Part shown: positions 10,294 to 20,996 of the stretch, one piece after another
Position numbering within the stretch: position 1 is the stretch's first letter
Layout: each line of letters opens with the position of its first letter
From: Dallia pectoralis
Lineage: Eukaryota > Chordata > Actinopteri > Esociformes > Umbridae
NCBI GenBank assembly: GCA_029465975.1
Contig: CM055755.1
Span: 4,465,909-4,529,908, forward strand
Direction: 5' to 3'
DNA: 64,000 nucleotides
The notes under the pieces: generated by a model
Told to the model about the DNA's origin: nothing
Database searches by the model: none
What the model saw: only the letters and a program-made list of their open reading frames with translations
Made by a program: the position numbers and the translations under genes

Positions 10294-13200
10294 CTAGTCT
10301 GATTTGGAGGCATTTTTTTCGTGAGCAGGTTGACCCTTTGACCTCGCAGTCTGACGGAGGTAGAGGCGGTAGGCCTTGCGACACAGCAGCGCGAACCAGT
10401 AGATCTGCGGTGCTAGTATGGACAAGTTGGCTAAATTGCAGTGGAGATATAGATGGAACGGCACTTCGTGAAAGGGAATGAGGTACTGTTGACTGTACAC
10501 CCAATACATGTAGGGGAAAACCAGTATACGGCAGATGAAGAAACTCAACAGAGCCATGACACCGTTGACTGTGTGAAGCCACGAGTCTTCCAATCCAAAC
10601 TAAAGAGGAGAAAACACAGGGACGAGTTAGTGATTGTACAGCAACGGGTGGTGCAGTTTTGATACTTTGCCCATTTCATTTATCTCTAAATCACTGTTCC
10701 AAGACAAACAAGTTGGGATACAAATCTGGGCGCGGCTTCACCTGAATCAGTACTTGTCCGAGTGAGACGAAGGGAGTGCTGAATTCTGCCATGAAGAAAC
10801 AGCCAATAAAAAAGTCTCCACCTAAACCTGTTCTGAGGAACTGAGAAAGAAAAAGAACAAGGTATCCAGCTTTTAAGGCCTGGGGTCAGCAAATATGACA
10901 GTTCCGTTTCCCAGTTCAAGGGTGAGTCCCATGTAATAATCAACTATGAATAAATACTCTTATGAGTTGTCCCAACAAATGTAATGATACAGCGATGACG
11001 TCTTGCATTCTTACCAGGGTGACAGGTGTGAAGACCGTGAGCAGGGCAATGTGGTGGACCACCAGCAGGGGGTGGCGTAGAAGGAACAGCCAGACGGTAT
11101 GGAGGGAGTGTTCTCTGTATGCATCGTGCCCTTTGACCTTTTGACAGTGGTAGTTACTCAGATACATGGCGTAGATGTCAAAGGCCTTGTAGGGAGCAGC
11201 AAACCAGACAAAGTCATTGGTCAATCTGTGCCTGAAGGAGGTGACAGTGGACATATGTCAGTGACACATGAGGATGATGTCATTGATGTTAGTTAAAGGG
11301 TTAATTAAAATCGCCCATTAAGTAGCACTGTTAGAGAATGTTAAGCCTCAAAGGTCAAAGTTGATGTATGCTTCCTATTTCACTTAACAGAGTTAATAAC
11401 GTGTATAAAAGAACATGATAAACTAGACATTTGTATGTAATATTTACATACAGTTAGGTTTGGATATAATTGGGGCACTGACAGAATATTTGTAATTTCG
11501 TCTGATTTCATCTGATTTCGGTCCTTCACCACCGCCGAAACAATGTTTAGAACGCGAGGCGACGGACTCCCTGACGTTATCCGGTGCTAACTGGCACCAA
11601 GACATTAGCCGCAAACCCTTCAAGTCTTGTACAGGTGCATCTTAGAAATCAGGGAAATGTAGATGCCAGGGCAACACCTTAAACTCTTCATCATGTTCAT
11701 CAACCCATTCCGGTTTAATGTGGCATCACCCTGCTGAGAGGCCACTGCAATCAGGCCATACCCATGCCATGAAGGGGTGTACCGGTTCTGCAACAATGTC
11801 TAGGTCAAAATGTTTTGACTCATCTTGTTCATCATACATATATATTTGTAGCATCATTTGAAAAAAGAAAAAAAGCAAAGGCGCGGCGGCCAAACTTGAA
11901 AGGAAACTCGTAGCAGAGCTCTACATTTGCTGACTCAGATATGCTACATCTGACTCATAATGGAGGTGTTTGGTTGGTCACCACGGAAATAAACACATGT
12001 TAAAAGGCCTGCTGGCTAAACCATAAGCTAACATCAGACAGGAGGTAGTATTGATATGCAGTTCTATTATTTAAACATATTTCTGCAGAATACCCAAATT
12101 CTTGCCCTCTCAGAATCAACTGGTGGTGGCAGATTTAGCTGTGTGTTATTGATTGTTCTCGTCTGTTCCGCGTTAGAGGATTAGTGATTATATTTAGTTC
12201 CTTATGTTTCTAGGTTAGGGTGCAGTTCATTGTTTTATGTTACGTTCGTGTATGTGAGTGGTGTGGTCAATGTCACTGTTTTAGTAAATTAGGAAGTTGA
12301 TCATATCACATCATAGTTAAAATGTCGTGGCCTACTTTGACATACTCTATGTAAATGGGACCATTAAAAAAATTAGAGTCATGTAGAGACTGGAGGCCCA
12401 TTATCAACAAATCATGTGTTTCAATGGCACGTTTGATTGCTTATCCAAGTTTATAATTTTGAAAGGCTATAATTGATTATTAACAAACACTTTCGCAGTT
12501 ATATTGGCACTGCAAAAAAAACGGCTGTGCTCAATAAAGAAGAAACATAATTTTTTTTTAGACAAGCGGGCAAAGCATTCACTGTATTACTAATGAAATA
12601 ACCAAAAAGTGTCAAACTGTGTGAGTTATATTGTGCGGTCTAAATTGCATACTACGTACTACAAGTATTATAATTCGTGGTTAACCTCCCATTGCCACAA
12701 CCCATAAATACTGACATTGAACCTTTAGAGATACAACTATGAATGTTTATGACATGACATTTTTGGTGAGTTTAATTCAGTATGGTATTATTGGGTAGCA
12801 CATTTTATACTACCATCTTAAAATGTATCCTGTTTTTCTATTCAGGAGGTTCAACATTGAATCATCTCAGTGTATCTTCGTTTCATCTGATTTTGAAAAC
12901 CTAGAAAACATTTCTTGCTGTCATACTAATAATTTGTTGCATTTATTTATGAAAGTCCTTGTAAATTCTTACGTCTCTGACATCACATCGCTGGAGGCCG
13001 TTGCAACTACAAATCCAACGATGGTAGCCAGAATGGCATAAGTGGAGGACATCAACCTGTGGTAAAGAGATGGACAATGATGGAACTATGAAGGTATTTT
13101 TCTATGAAGTCGTACCGTTTGGTGGCTGGGGAGTTTAAGATCAGAAGTGGTTGAGTGCACTTCTCAAATAGACAGCGTAGCCTATATGTGCGTCAAATAT

Positions 13201-13691
13201 GGGGCACACTTCTCCCAGAAACACACTGCTGTGTTTTCTGAAACTCTTTAATTTTTAGAAGTGACTTATTTGGGGAAAATGTGTTAATTTTGCGTGTGTA
13301 AAGCAGAATCATCACAATCCTCATAACCCTGGTAGATTAATTATAATTCATAGTTATGTTGTCCAGGGAGTTGTTTTGTCTTGCAATTGAATGCATAAAA
13401 AACATGTCGCTTCAGTTTCACTTCCCTTATAGGACATGAAACCTGCCCCACGACCCGTACAAAAACTATTTTCACAGACTCATTTGGGGAAACCGGGTCC
13501 ACGCAAAACAACTCATCATTTGTTAATTCAAGGTAAAATAGCCTATAAGTAAATTATACTAAAGCAATACAACCTTACCTTTGGCTGACCACGACCACAT
13601 CTGCGTCATTCCAACTTTTAAAATATGACTGAAGTACCTTCCTCGAGATGAGGAAGAGTCCGGGGAAGAATGCGGTGCCAAAAGCGAACAT
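10294..13691 (-). CDS. tlcd3a: TLC domain-containing protein 3A (FAM57A), four exons, 244 aa
   Basis: Multi-pass membrane protein with a TRAM-LAG1-CLN8 (TLC) domain; relatives are linked to ceramide and plasma-membrane lipid homeostasis. Exons: 13691-13579 (MFAFGTAFFPGLFLISRKVL...), 11231-11015, 10840-10742, 10599-10294. The junction phases (2, 0, 0) join exactly to 735 nt. Family hallmarks are SQRHRLTNDFVW after the first junction, the central histidine motif LLVVHHIALLTVFTP, FMAEFSTPFVSLGQVL, and the final helices FFICRILVFPYMYWVY and APQIYWFALLCRKAYRL. Human FAM57A is 257 residues. No ER retrieval motif is evident at the C terminus (...NASKSD). Paralogue TLCD3B is an alternative, but the gemin4 neighbour supports 3A. 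Confidence 0.9.
11232..13578 (-). other. tlcd3a intron 1
   Basis: A 2.35-kb intron. Apart from the transposon-like remnant at about 11.64-11.83 kb, I see only AT-rich unique sequence; no second exon is needed because phases 2 and 1 close across it. Confidence 0.7.
11640..11830. mobile_element. Remnant of a dispersed DNA-transposon-like repeat
   Basis: The segment around 'ccctgctgagaggccactgc' (near 11730) and 'catgaaggggtgtacc' (near 11769) followed by 'ctgcaacaatgtctagg' matches, from memory, a repeat that occurs many times in fish genomes. I cannot name the family, and no terminal repeats or ORF remain. Confidence 0.4.
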
Positions 13692-14099
13692 TTATGACCG
13701 AAAAAGAGCGTCCACCTGCCGCACGGTTAGAACAAGGATGGTCTGATGATGCGCAAACGGTATCTGCCCCGCAGAGGATGTGGGGCGGGGGGAAATAGAC
13801 TGAAGTAACCACATAGACAAGAATATATTGGCCGCTTTTTAGTATGGCTGTGCATAGCACATTATGGAAAACATTTATCTGAATGTGCAATTCTTTTTTT
13901 TCTGGTCGGCATGCATGAAACAGCGCAAATGCATTTAGGCTATATGCATGTTTTATTACACACATTCCGCACATCAAACATGACCAACTGTAAACTTGTG
14001 GATCTGTGTGTGAATTGATGTTGTTGGCTTGCTGTTTTTACCCATTATGACCTCTCCTCACACACATGTAAATATCACATTAACAAACGTTTTCCGACC

Positions 14100-14955
14100 C
14101 CTTCAGCACTTTGTTAGTAATTGGAGCCTCCAGTATTCCTGAATATTCGGCCACAGACATGGCCCACTGGTATTTGGGGAGTTTCTCCCATTCCTGCAGA
14201 TCCTCTTATGCGGTATCGGGTTGGATAAGAATCGTTGCTTAGTATGTTTCTGGTCTCTCCAAAGGGGGTTTGATTGGGTCGAGTCTCTGGCTGTACACCT
14301 CAAGGACATTCACAAACCTGTCCTAAACACACTCCTATATGTTGTCTGTGTGCTTAGGGTCATGTCCTGTAGGAACGGGGAACCTTTGCCCCAGTCTGGG
14401 GCCCTTTGTGCTCTGAAGCAGGTTTTCATCAATGATCTGTCGGTTCTCGGCTCAGTTCAATCCAGACTAGTCCCTTTGGTTGTTTCACGTGGTCAGGCAG
14501 TTTTTTAGCGGCTGCTTGTCAAACTAAAAGCGGGCTTACACGTGCCCTTGGCAGCTCGGTCATAACGGCTTGATCGGTGGAGGACTGCAGGTTGTCCTTC
14601 CGGATGGTTCCGCAATCTCCACACAAGAAATCTGAAGCTCTGTCAGAGTGGCCGTCAGGTCCTTGGTAATCTTCCCACCATGGTTATTCTTCTCCCGATT
14701 GGTCACTCTAGGAAAAGTGTTGGTGGCTGTAAACTTTTTGCATTTAGTGATGATAGAGGCCAGCGTGTTCTTGGGGAGCGTCAAATGCTGCAGACATGTT
14801 GGATATCTTTCCTCAGATCTGTCTGTTGGAAATCCACCTCTGAGCTCTTTGACCTGGGCTTTCGACCCTGGCGTTTGGCTGCTTTTACTGATACACTTAC
14901 ATAAGCAGGCCATTTCTGATCAATGAGACCAGCTATTTTGCCCAAGATCTGCATT
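14100..14955 (-). mobile_element. Degenerate Tc1/mariner element with internal deletion
   Basis: The minus strand encodes broken Tc1 transposase. At about 14913-14560 lies the N-terminal helix-turn-helix region (LPKNTLASIITKCKKF, then TLTELQISCVEIAEPSGRTT), corresponding to the second half of the paired-like DNA-binding domain. At about 14400-14330 lies the catalytic-domain motif GHDPKHTDN, followed to about 14110 by PIKPPLERP-type and RICRNGRNSPNTSG remnants of the C terminus. Frameshifts and stops separate the blocks. The stretch between about 14560 and 14500 lacks most of the region that should hold the first two acidic catalytic residues. No clear terminal inverted repeats were found. It is non-autonomous and inactive. 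Confidence 0.8.
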
Positions 14956-16289
14956 AGATGTTAAAGCTGCCATGGCAACATATCCTTTAGCTAACATTTG
15001 TGTGTGGGGACGACGAATTTAAGAGTTGTCACCTCCCAAATACCAGAGGGTGTGAGTATGAAGAGAGAGTGGAAAGAGTGAGAAGTGGAGACATCTCTAC
15101 ACACATCCTCACCTTTAAACTTATTGTTTTGACATATTCGGGTAAACTGTTGAATAACTCCAACATTTTCCCATGAATAGACAGGAGGCCGAGAATCTGA
15201 TTAGGATTCAGCCGTATTATCTCGTTGTAGATGTGTCTTCCTCAGGTGACAGGTAACATTCCTTTGAAAGCCGGGCGGCCTCCCAGACATGACCCAGACA
15301 AGAGCCAGGTGCCCTGTTGAAACCCCACAAGCAAAATAGAGGTAGTCACTACATGGTTGCGTCAGGAAAACCCGTATCTGCCTACACAATAAAGGTTGAG
15401 AAATCCTGACAGGTCATAGACCAGTCAGCTTGGCCGATTCTCAGAACTCTGTGAGTCATGCTAATGATCTCGGGGTGATCTGTAGATAGAACCACTGACT
15501 CCTGGTTCGGCCGCTCTGGTACTGACAGACTATAGACGGGAACCTGAAGATAGATACACGTATTGAATTTCTTTTTATTGGGTCTTTTTTTTTTACCAAC
15601 ACTGTTATGTTGGCCAGTTTCCGTATTGCTGTGTGGGTGTCTGTGTGTGGGTCTTGTTTCCATGCGTGTCTGTTTGCTTCCTGGATTCCTGGAGCATTCC
15701 TCGTCCTTGCGTACAGCTGGGTTACTTCAACCACCAACTCATAGAGGTCGGTGTGTGGTAAATTGGAAGGGTGTTGCTGTTGAAGTTTAACTAACAGGTG
15801 TATTTGTTGAGCAATGCCGTTTACATACCGTTTACAAACAGTTTGTAGACGATTTACATGTCTTCTCAGAGGGGGAAGTGAACGTACCTCGGGGTGTATT
15901 GGCCCAAGGGCCTACGTTACCCAGACTGTTCTAGCTGTCTAAGCACACTTGATAAGACCTGGGAGGACCACCGCCTGTGTTTTGGTTAGCGCGCCACTTG
16001 GCTCTAGGTTAGCTTAGCAGTGGTAAGGCAGGTAAGATAGGTTAGGTTAGCAGTGGTAAGGCAGGTAAGATAGGTTAGCAGTGGAAGGGCATGTAAGATA
16101 GGATAGGGTTTCATTAACGTTTACTCAATTTGCTTCGGTTCCGTCCAGCCCCTTTCCCTGAATTTGTTTCTGTTTCCCTACCTTGTTTCTGGAATATAAA
16201 ATTCCAAGTACCGGTAACAGTATTTTCTCAGCCTCGTTTATCTTTGCTTGGAAATACAGCCACAGACCTTTGATCGGGGGGCGAGACAC
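14956..16289. other. Intergenic sequence with a short tandem repeat
   Basis: No gene is recognisable. At 16010-16100 there are about three imperfect copies of a unit with core 'cagtggtaaggcaggtaaga' and 'taggttag'. Confidence 0.55.
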
Positions 16290-16295
16290 TTTATT
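16290..16295 (-). terminator. Candidate polyadenylation signal of the GIMAP-like gene
   Basis: AATAAA on the minus strand, 261 bp past the stop codon at 16558-16556. Confidence 0.4.
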
Positions 16296-16555
16296 TTCTT
16301 TCCTATTAACCACTTTAAGGTAAGGAGATCAAACTACAGGGCTCACCGAAATCCAAACATTTGAAGTGCACATTCATAGGTTGAACAAATGTCCCACTGT
16401 CTGAATAATTACATTGGACACTATCTGCATTCGTGCTTCACTTTGCTCACAAGTTGATAATGGTAACTTCTGCATTTCCCCCACAGGATTTCCTGTATAA
16501 ATCTCACCATATCGTGGTTCAATACGGTCTTTGGCCCAGATGAACTCTTCAGTTT

Positions 16556-18501
16556 CTATAGCCGCTCAGCCATCTCCAGCAACTCATAGACCTGAGTCCG
16601 GCTCCCGTGGGCACTGTTGTCTAAGACGTGATATCTGTGGCCACACCTTCTCAGTAGGCCTTGGAGATGTTCTCCATTTTTCTCAATGTGCTCCTCAACG
16701 GGTTTGCCTCTTAGCTCGTCGCCATAGGTGAAGAGCACCACGGTCTTTCTCCACGCTTCTTCCCCCAGAACATTGAGGTGTTTCTCCATGGCGTGCACAT
16801 CTTTTCCTGTGAAGGAGTCCACCGGGATGGCCAGGAGGAACATGCTGACCACCCCTTTGGGGCACAGCGACGGGCTGGCTGCTATCTCCACTTTGACCTG
16901 CTTCGAGTCGGCTAAACCGTAGAGGCTCCAGCCAGGACTGTCCACCACTGTCACCTTCATTCCTTCCACAACCCGCTGTCCCAAAGCACACCTGACTGTT
17001 CTTCTGCACGTGTCGAACTCCCTCCTGCCAAGAATGATATTTCCTGCTGTACTCTTCCCGGAATATCTTCTTCCCAGCAGCACCAGGCTTAGTTCAGCTG
17101 GCCACCGTTTGAATGGCCCTGTTGGGAGAAGGAAAATAGAAGTGGAAGAATACGATGGCAATACATCCTGTGCTGTAGAACATGTAGAATTAGATATTCT
17201 CATTTCACTTCGTTAGACATTGCCATGAATGTTACACCTCATGCCATCGATGAGCGCTGAGAACTTACCGACAGGTTCCACAGAATGGACTTGCCGGTTC
17301 ATCCACATCCTTGTGTCTCGCACGATCGACATCTCCACGTCCTGTCCTGGCTTTTCCCACGCCCGCACTCTCAACCTCTCCCTCACCTGGGTGTACAGCC
17401 TATCCCTTGGCCACCTGTTGATCTCCAGCATCCGGTCAATCATCTCCAACAGCACCTGGACCCGAGTCTCCTTGTCCCCGGCTTGGTTGTCCAGAACATG
17501 GAACCGGTTCCCACAACGCTCCACCAGCCACTGGTGACTCCTGCCTACCCGAAGGACGTGGCCCTGCGCACCTCCAGCCACCTGGTCTCCGCGGGTTACG
17601 AGCACGATGGCCCTGTGCCATATGGGGACATCGATCTGCCTCAGCTGCTCCTCCATAGGCCTCCACTCTCTCTGGCTAAAGACTTGTGTGGCGGGGACCA
17701 CCAGGAGGATGGCATAGGGCTCTAGGGGACAGAGGGACAGGGCACGCCTCAGCTCCGTCGCCACGCTGCCAGGGCTGCTGCTCCCCACGTGCCATCCAGG
17801 AGTGTCCACCACTGTCACCCGTCTCCTGGCAACCATGCCTGTCCTCTTCGAGCTCTTGGTTGTAGTTCTCCCGGCATTAAACTCCCTCTTCCCTAATAGG
17901 GTGTTTCCTGCCGAGCTTTTTCCACTTAGTCTTTCTCCAAGCAAGAGCAGAGTTAATTCTGAAAGACATGGGTCTTTTGTGGGGTTAGAAATGCCTAAAA
18001 TGTATATACTTTAATTAATTTCTTTGAAGTTCACTGACAAGGTAACCAAGGTATGTTTGCATTTTATTTGAAAGGTTTTCACATAAGGTGTTACCCCACC
18101 AAATCAGGCTACTCAATAAAACAACAGGTCTTGATCCAATAAGAAATAGAACAAGCTGGAGACGGTTTATGTCAACATAAGTACAATTCTACAACAAATC
18201 CTAGCTAAAGACTCTTAACTTCACTGTTTATTGAATGGGATGTAATACAGTCTGCGGTGTTGGTCTTTATGTCCAATAGCAGTTGTCCCGAGATAACTAT
18301 ATGGCTCGATTGGCATGTTGTGTGGAAGGCTTTAACATCCGCAAGCTAAAGTAACTCCGTATATATTGTATCTCTGTTGTCAATTAAAGTATTTGTGGTG
18401 TATTAATTTGCGGCGACAGTTAAAGATACAACAACGAAATCAAGGTTACAAGACTTACTTAGAGCGGTTGAACTGCGAGCTGAAGTAGAATGGGTCATCA
18501 T
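16556..18501 (-). CDS. GIMAP-family protein with two tandem AIG1 GTPase domains
   Basis: Immune-associated nucleotide-binding GTPase of the AIG1/GIMAP type, a septin/TOC-like family that is strongly expanded in fish. Exons: candidate first 18501-18459 (MMTHSTSARSSTAL), 17958-17269, 17118-16556. Both junctions are phase 1 and the total is 1296 nt (431 aa). Domain 1 has a P-loop GERLSGKSS (about residues 22-30), G3 VVDTPGW, G4 VTRGD, and the GIMAP box FHVLDNQA. Domain 2 has GRRYSGKST (from about 260), G3 VVDSPGW (Ser in place of the usual Thr), G4 FTYGDEL, and YHVLDNSA; it ends shortly after at LLEMAERL, with no coiled coil or membrane anchor. Two domains in one chain recall GIMAP8, but orthology cannot be assigned. 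The first exon is inferred only from phase and a GTAAGT donor. Confidence 0.82.
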
Positions 18502-18914
18502 TTATTGTAAACATGGAAATGTACTTTAGGTGCCAAATGGGTAATCTCTTGTACGTTCAGCATTTATTACAGTTCCAAAGCACACTTCGCAAGTTGTTAA
18601 TTTTTAACCCATACAGCTTAACCAGTGTAAAACTGCTGTGGTAAATTAAATCAGATCGACCTCTATATACAAAATGTTGAGTAGATGGGCCTTCCTCAGT
18701 AAGCCTACAGGGAAATAATTTTGTATCAAATGCCAATGAAATTGACGTGCTCTTTGAAGACCCAGTTTTTGTCGGTTAAGGTTTCAATATATCCACAGTA
18801 ACTGGTGACTTGGTCCCCATGTGAACTCTAATTCAACCGCAGTTGTTTATCAGCATCTTCATTCTGAGCGTTGGGAGGAAGTCTAAAGACTGACATGACA
18901 GAACTGTGAACTGT

Positions 18915-18990
18915 GACGAATACACTGAACAAAAACACAAATGCCCCTTGCAAAGGGTCGGCCCGATGTTTCATGAGCTAAAATGGAATA
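18915..18990 (+). mobile_element. Solo end of a Tc1/mariner-type DNA transposon
   Basis: 'cactgaacaaaaacacaaat' followed by 'ggtcggcccgatgtttcatg' and 'agctaaaatgga' closely resembles the terminal inverted repeat of a very common fish Tc1-like element (from memory). The body of the element does not follow, so this is a truncated or solo end. Confidence 0.55.
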
Positions 18991-19115
18991 TCATATCATC
19001 CTCCAGAGCCCCATAGAAGGTATTTAATCTTTATTCGACAAGCAGTGGCAACCTCTCATTTTTGTGAATTTGTCAGTCGGGCCTGATTGACATTTGAAGT
19101 CCACAGTGTGTAACC

Positions 19116-19271
19116 ATGGCGCTACAGGACGTCCACGTCTCCCCCAGTCAGATCTTCGGAGACACTCCACCCAAACATCTGCTGAAAGCTTGTGTTTACT
19201 TTGCACACCTGAAGACTTTTGGCACCAAGTCCAAGAATGTCGTGGAAGACCGAACAAGACTACGTTTCTAA
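19116..19271 (+). CDS. Unrecognised 51-codon ORF in good initiation context
   Basis: The ATG at 19116 sits in a strong Kozak context (accATGG). It opens a frame of 51 residues starting MALQDVHVSPSQIFGDTPPK, continuing HLLKACVYFAHLKTFGTKSK and ending in TAA at 19269-19271. Composition is ordinary, not repeat-derived; an AG acceptor-like 'gtccacag' lies 14 nt upstream. I do not recognise the protein. It could be a small gene, one exon of a plus-strand transcript converging on usp2, a retrocopy fragment, or chance. No polyadenylation signal or second exon is evident. Confidence 0.25.
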   Translation: MALQDVHVSPSQIFGDTPPKHLLKACVYFAHLKTFGTKSKNVVEDRTRLRF

Positions 19272-20705
19272 TCTTTATGGAGGGCTGCATAAATATGATA
19301 AGAAAATGGTTTCAAAGTAAACAATTGTATCATTTGTTAAATCGGGTTACCTTCAATCAATGAATGTGGTTAAAATGTACCTTTTATGTCTGTGTCCAAA
19401 CGTGTACAAAGAAAAACACTTTCCAGATTGTACCTTCCTTTTCGATGCTGGTAATCAAATAGTTTAAGACGTAACAAGATAGCATTATGCCCCAAAACTG
19501 AAGTCATTGTTTTTTATGAACATCTATTTCTTTGTTGGGTCGTTAATGGCCTGACAGACTTAAGGCAGGTTGCGTAACATGGAAAATGTATTCAGAGGAA
19601 GTTTAAACAAAAACAACAAGTTCTACAGTCAAGTCAACTCACTTCAAGTCCAAACCGAGCATTCATTGTCCTAGCTGCTTAATAATGTAGACTGTGTCTG
19701 TAAATGTAACACATGAGCATTCAACATGAACACAATACAAAATATGAAACTAAAAGCCACTGTTTTATTAATATATAGATATAATAAATCCACGTGTTTT
19801 GACTGCAACTGTTAAAAAGTATGACTCGTATCAGATATAAGTCACCGGTGAGCAGAACAGCCTTCCTCTTATACGGAAAACTGTACCGGGTCATATCCAG
19901 CACCACTGGGTACTACGTCCTCTATATTGCATCAGAATATAAAAATATACAGATGTAGTGTTTTCCGAAAACATTCTTTTCATGTTGTTCAATGGCTAGA
20001 AAAACCGAAGATGAAGACAAATCCATCCTGACAAGACAGTGATGAAGAGCATTAGTTCGTGCCGGACTGCGCTTTCATTCGCAGCACTTCAGGACGTCAG
20101 TAGCAGCCACACTGGGACACGCACGCACCCACGCACACAGAGGGCTTCCTCGGATCACTGAGCACTGTCACTGTAGAACCTGGGTTCCAACCACCGTCAG
20201 TGAACAAGATCAGAGTAAGAAACCGAGAGAGAGCGCCTGACAGGGCAGCAGTGATTACACTCAAGTTAGGGACGTAACAGTGTGGTGACACTCAGGTTTG
20301 TGTGATCAGTGTCCAGGACCGGTCAGCAGCTTCTTTAAGTAGTGCCCTTACGTCCTACTCGCACAGGCCAGCAGGGGGCACTGCCGCACCACGTGTCACT
20401 CGTCCTCCAGGTTGACAACGTGGATAATACTAAAAATGAAATAACATTTTAAAAATCCACAAGAAAAATCCTAAACGAAAAAAAATAAAAAGTGAAACAA
20501 GGTCTTTTAATTGTTGAGGCGACGTTGCAGAAGAGGAGGCCAAGGCGGAGTCAGGGAGAGAGTTTGGTTTGCTGCAGTGCATAGAGACAGGAGAAGGCAG
20601 AGACGGTCATCAGAGAGACGGGAGAAGGCAGAGAGACGGTTATCAGAGAGACGGGAGAAGACGGGAAAAGGCAGAGTGACGGGAGAAGAGACAGGGTCCT
20701 TGGTT

Positions 20706-20711
20706 TTTATT
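20706..20711 (-). terminator. Candidate usp2 polyadenylation signal
   Basis: AATAAA on the minus strand, about 290 bp past the usp2 stop codon (20999-20997). A longer 3' UTR using hexamers near 19.77 kb is also possible. Confidence 0.45.
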
Positions 20712-20737
20712 GCCTGGATATGTTCCGCTATGTTCGC

Positions 20738-20803
20738 CACAGACACACACACAGACACACACACAGACACACACACAGACACACACACAGACACACACAC
20801 CTC
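20738..20803. repeat. CA-rich decanucleotide repeat in usp2 3' UTR region
   Basis: About six units of 'cacagacaca' type with no interruption. Confidence 0.9.
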
Positions 20804-20996
20804 TTGCTGAGCACCCTTCATCCTCCGTGAGAAAGAGAGAGAAAGTGAGAGCTGGGTTCAATGGCCACAGCAATGACAACAGGTAGTTGTAGTCCTTCAG
20901 TAGTCTGTGGGAGAATGTCAAGTCGACATAGCCTTTCTCTGTTGTGTGTGTATGTGGGGGGGGGCTTTCCATCCCATCTCGCTCCTCCAGGGGGCC

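Larger units (their letters stand above)
18502..20705. other. Spacer between the GIMAP-like gene and usp2
   Basis: Mostly AT-rich unique sequence. It holds the Tc1 end at 18.92 kb and the small ORF at 19.12 kb. The right part may be distal usp2 3' UTR, since a further minus-strand AATAAA occurs near 19.77 kb. No other gene is seen. Confidence 0.5.
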
